Below, piece by piece: positions 14,274 to 14,280 of a stretch of 14,280 nucleotides of DNA. The notes below the pieces were generated by a model, which did not search any database, was not told where the DNA came from, and saw nothing but the letters and a program-made list of their open reading frames with translations. The stretch lies in contig FR888241.1 in assembly GCA_000431775.1 (NCBI GenBank), positions 1-14,280 on the forward strand, written 5' to 3'. A program made the translations under genes and the position numbers. This stretch comes from Clostridium sp. CAG:413 (GTDB lineage: Bacteria; Bacillota; Clostridia; Oscillospirales; Acutalibacteraceae). Position 1 is the stretch's first letter, and the number at the start of each line of letters is the position of its first letter.

Positions 14274-14280
14274 TACTGCC

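Overview
The window reads as chromosomal DNA of a low-complexity-free, moderately GC-rich member of the Bacillota, most likely a clostridial gut or rumen bacterium of the Oscillospiraceae/Ruminococcaceae type. The evidence is the dgt, dnaG, rpoD gene order typical of Clostridia, the clostridial forms of Dgt, RlmA and PRPP synthetase, strong Shine-Dalgarno sites before almost every gene, and the presence of a plant-sugar hydrolase. The species assignment is inference. All eleven genes I can support lie on the minus strand, so transcription runs from high to low coordinates. There are no tRNA, rRNA, CRISPR, insertion-sequence or phage signals, and no gene-free stretch longer than about 175 bases.

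In transcription order: (1) 14280-12152, a two-gene unit with a good sigma-A promoter and a 5' leader hairpin, encoding an MscS-type channel and, 4 nt downstream with a GTG start, a cation diffusion facilitator whose metal site resembles manganese exporters. (2) 12069-4942, a likely unit starting at a promoter before prs: PRPP synthetase, a 23S rRNA guanine methyltransferase (RlmA type), a GH27 alpha-galactosidase-like enzyme, a purple-acid-phosphatase-like metallophosphoesterase, and NAD synthetase, closing with a GC-rich hairpin. PRPP synthetase and NadE are metabolically linked through NAD synthesis; the sugar hydrolase and phosphoesterase between them look like a cytoplasmic pair. (3) 4861-6, the macromolecular-synthesis operon dgt, dnaG, rpoD, with an unexpected secreted, membrane-anchored CHAP-like protein inserted between dgt and dnaG.

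Most of the window is housekeeping. The points worth a second look are a 27-bp in-frame tandem duplication inside the zinc-binding domain of DnaG; the CHAP-like surface protein riding in the replication/transcription operon; interleaved inverted repeats before rlmA that could hide its ribosome binding site in a pseudoknot; and a phosphoesterase carrying a usually extracellular C-terminal domain but no signal peptide. I do not see convincing evidence for a wholly new multi-gene system.
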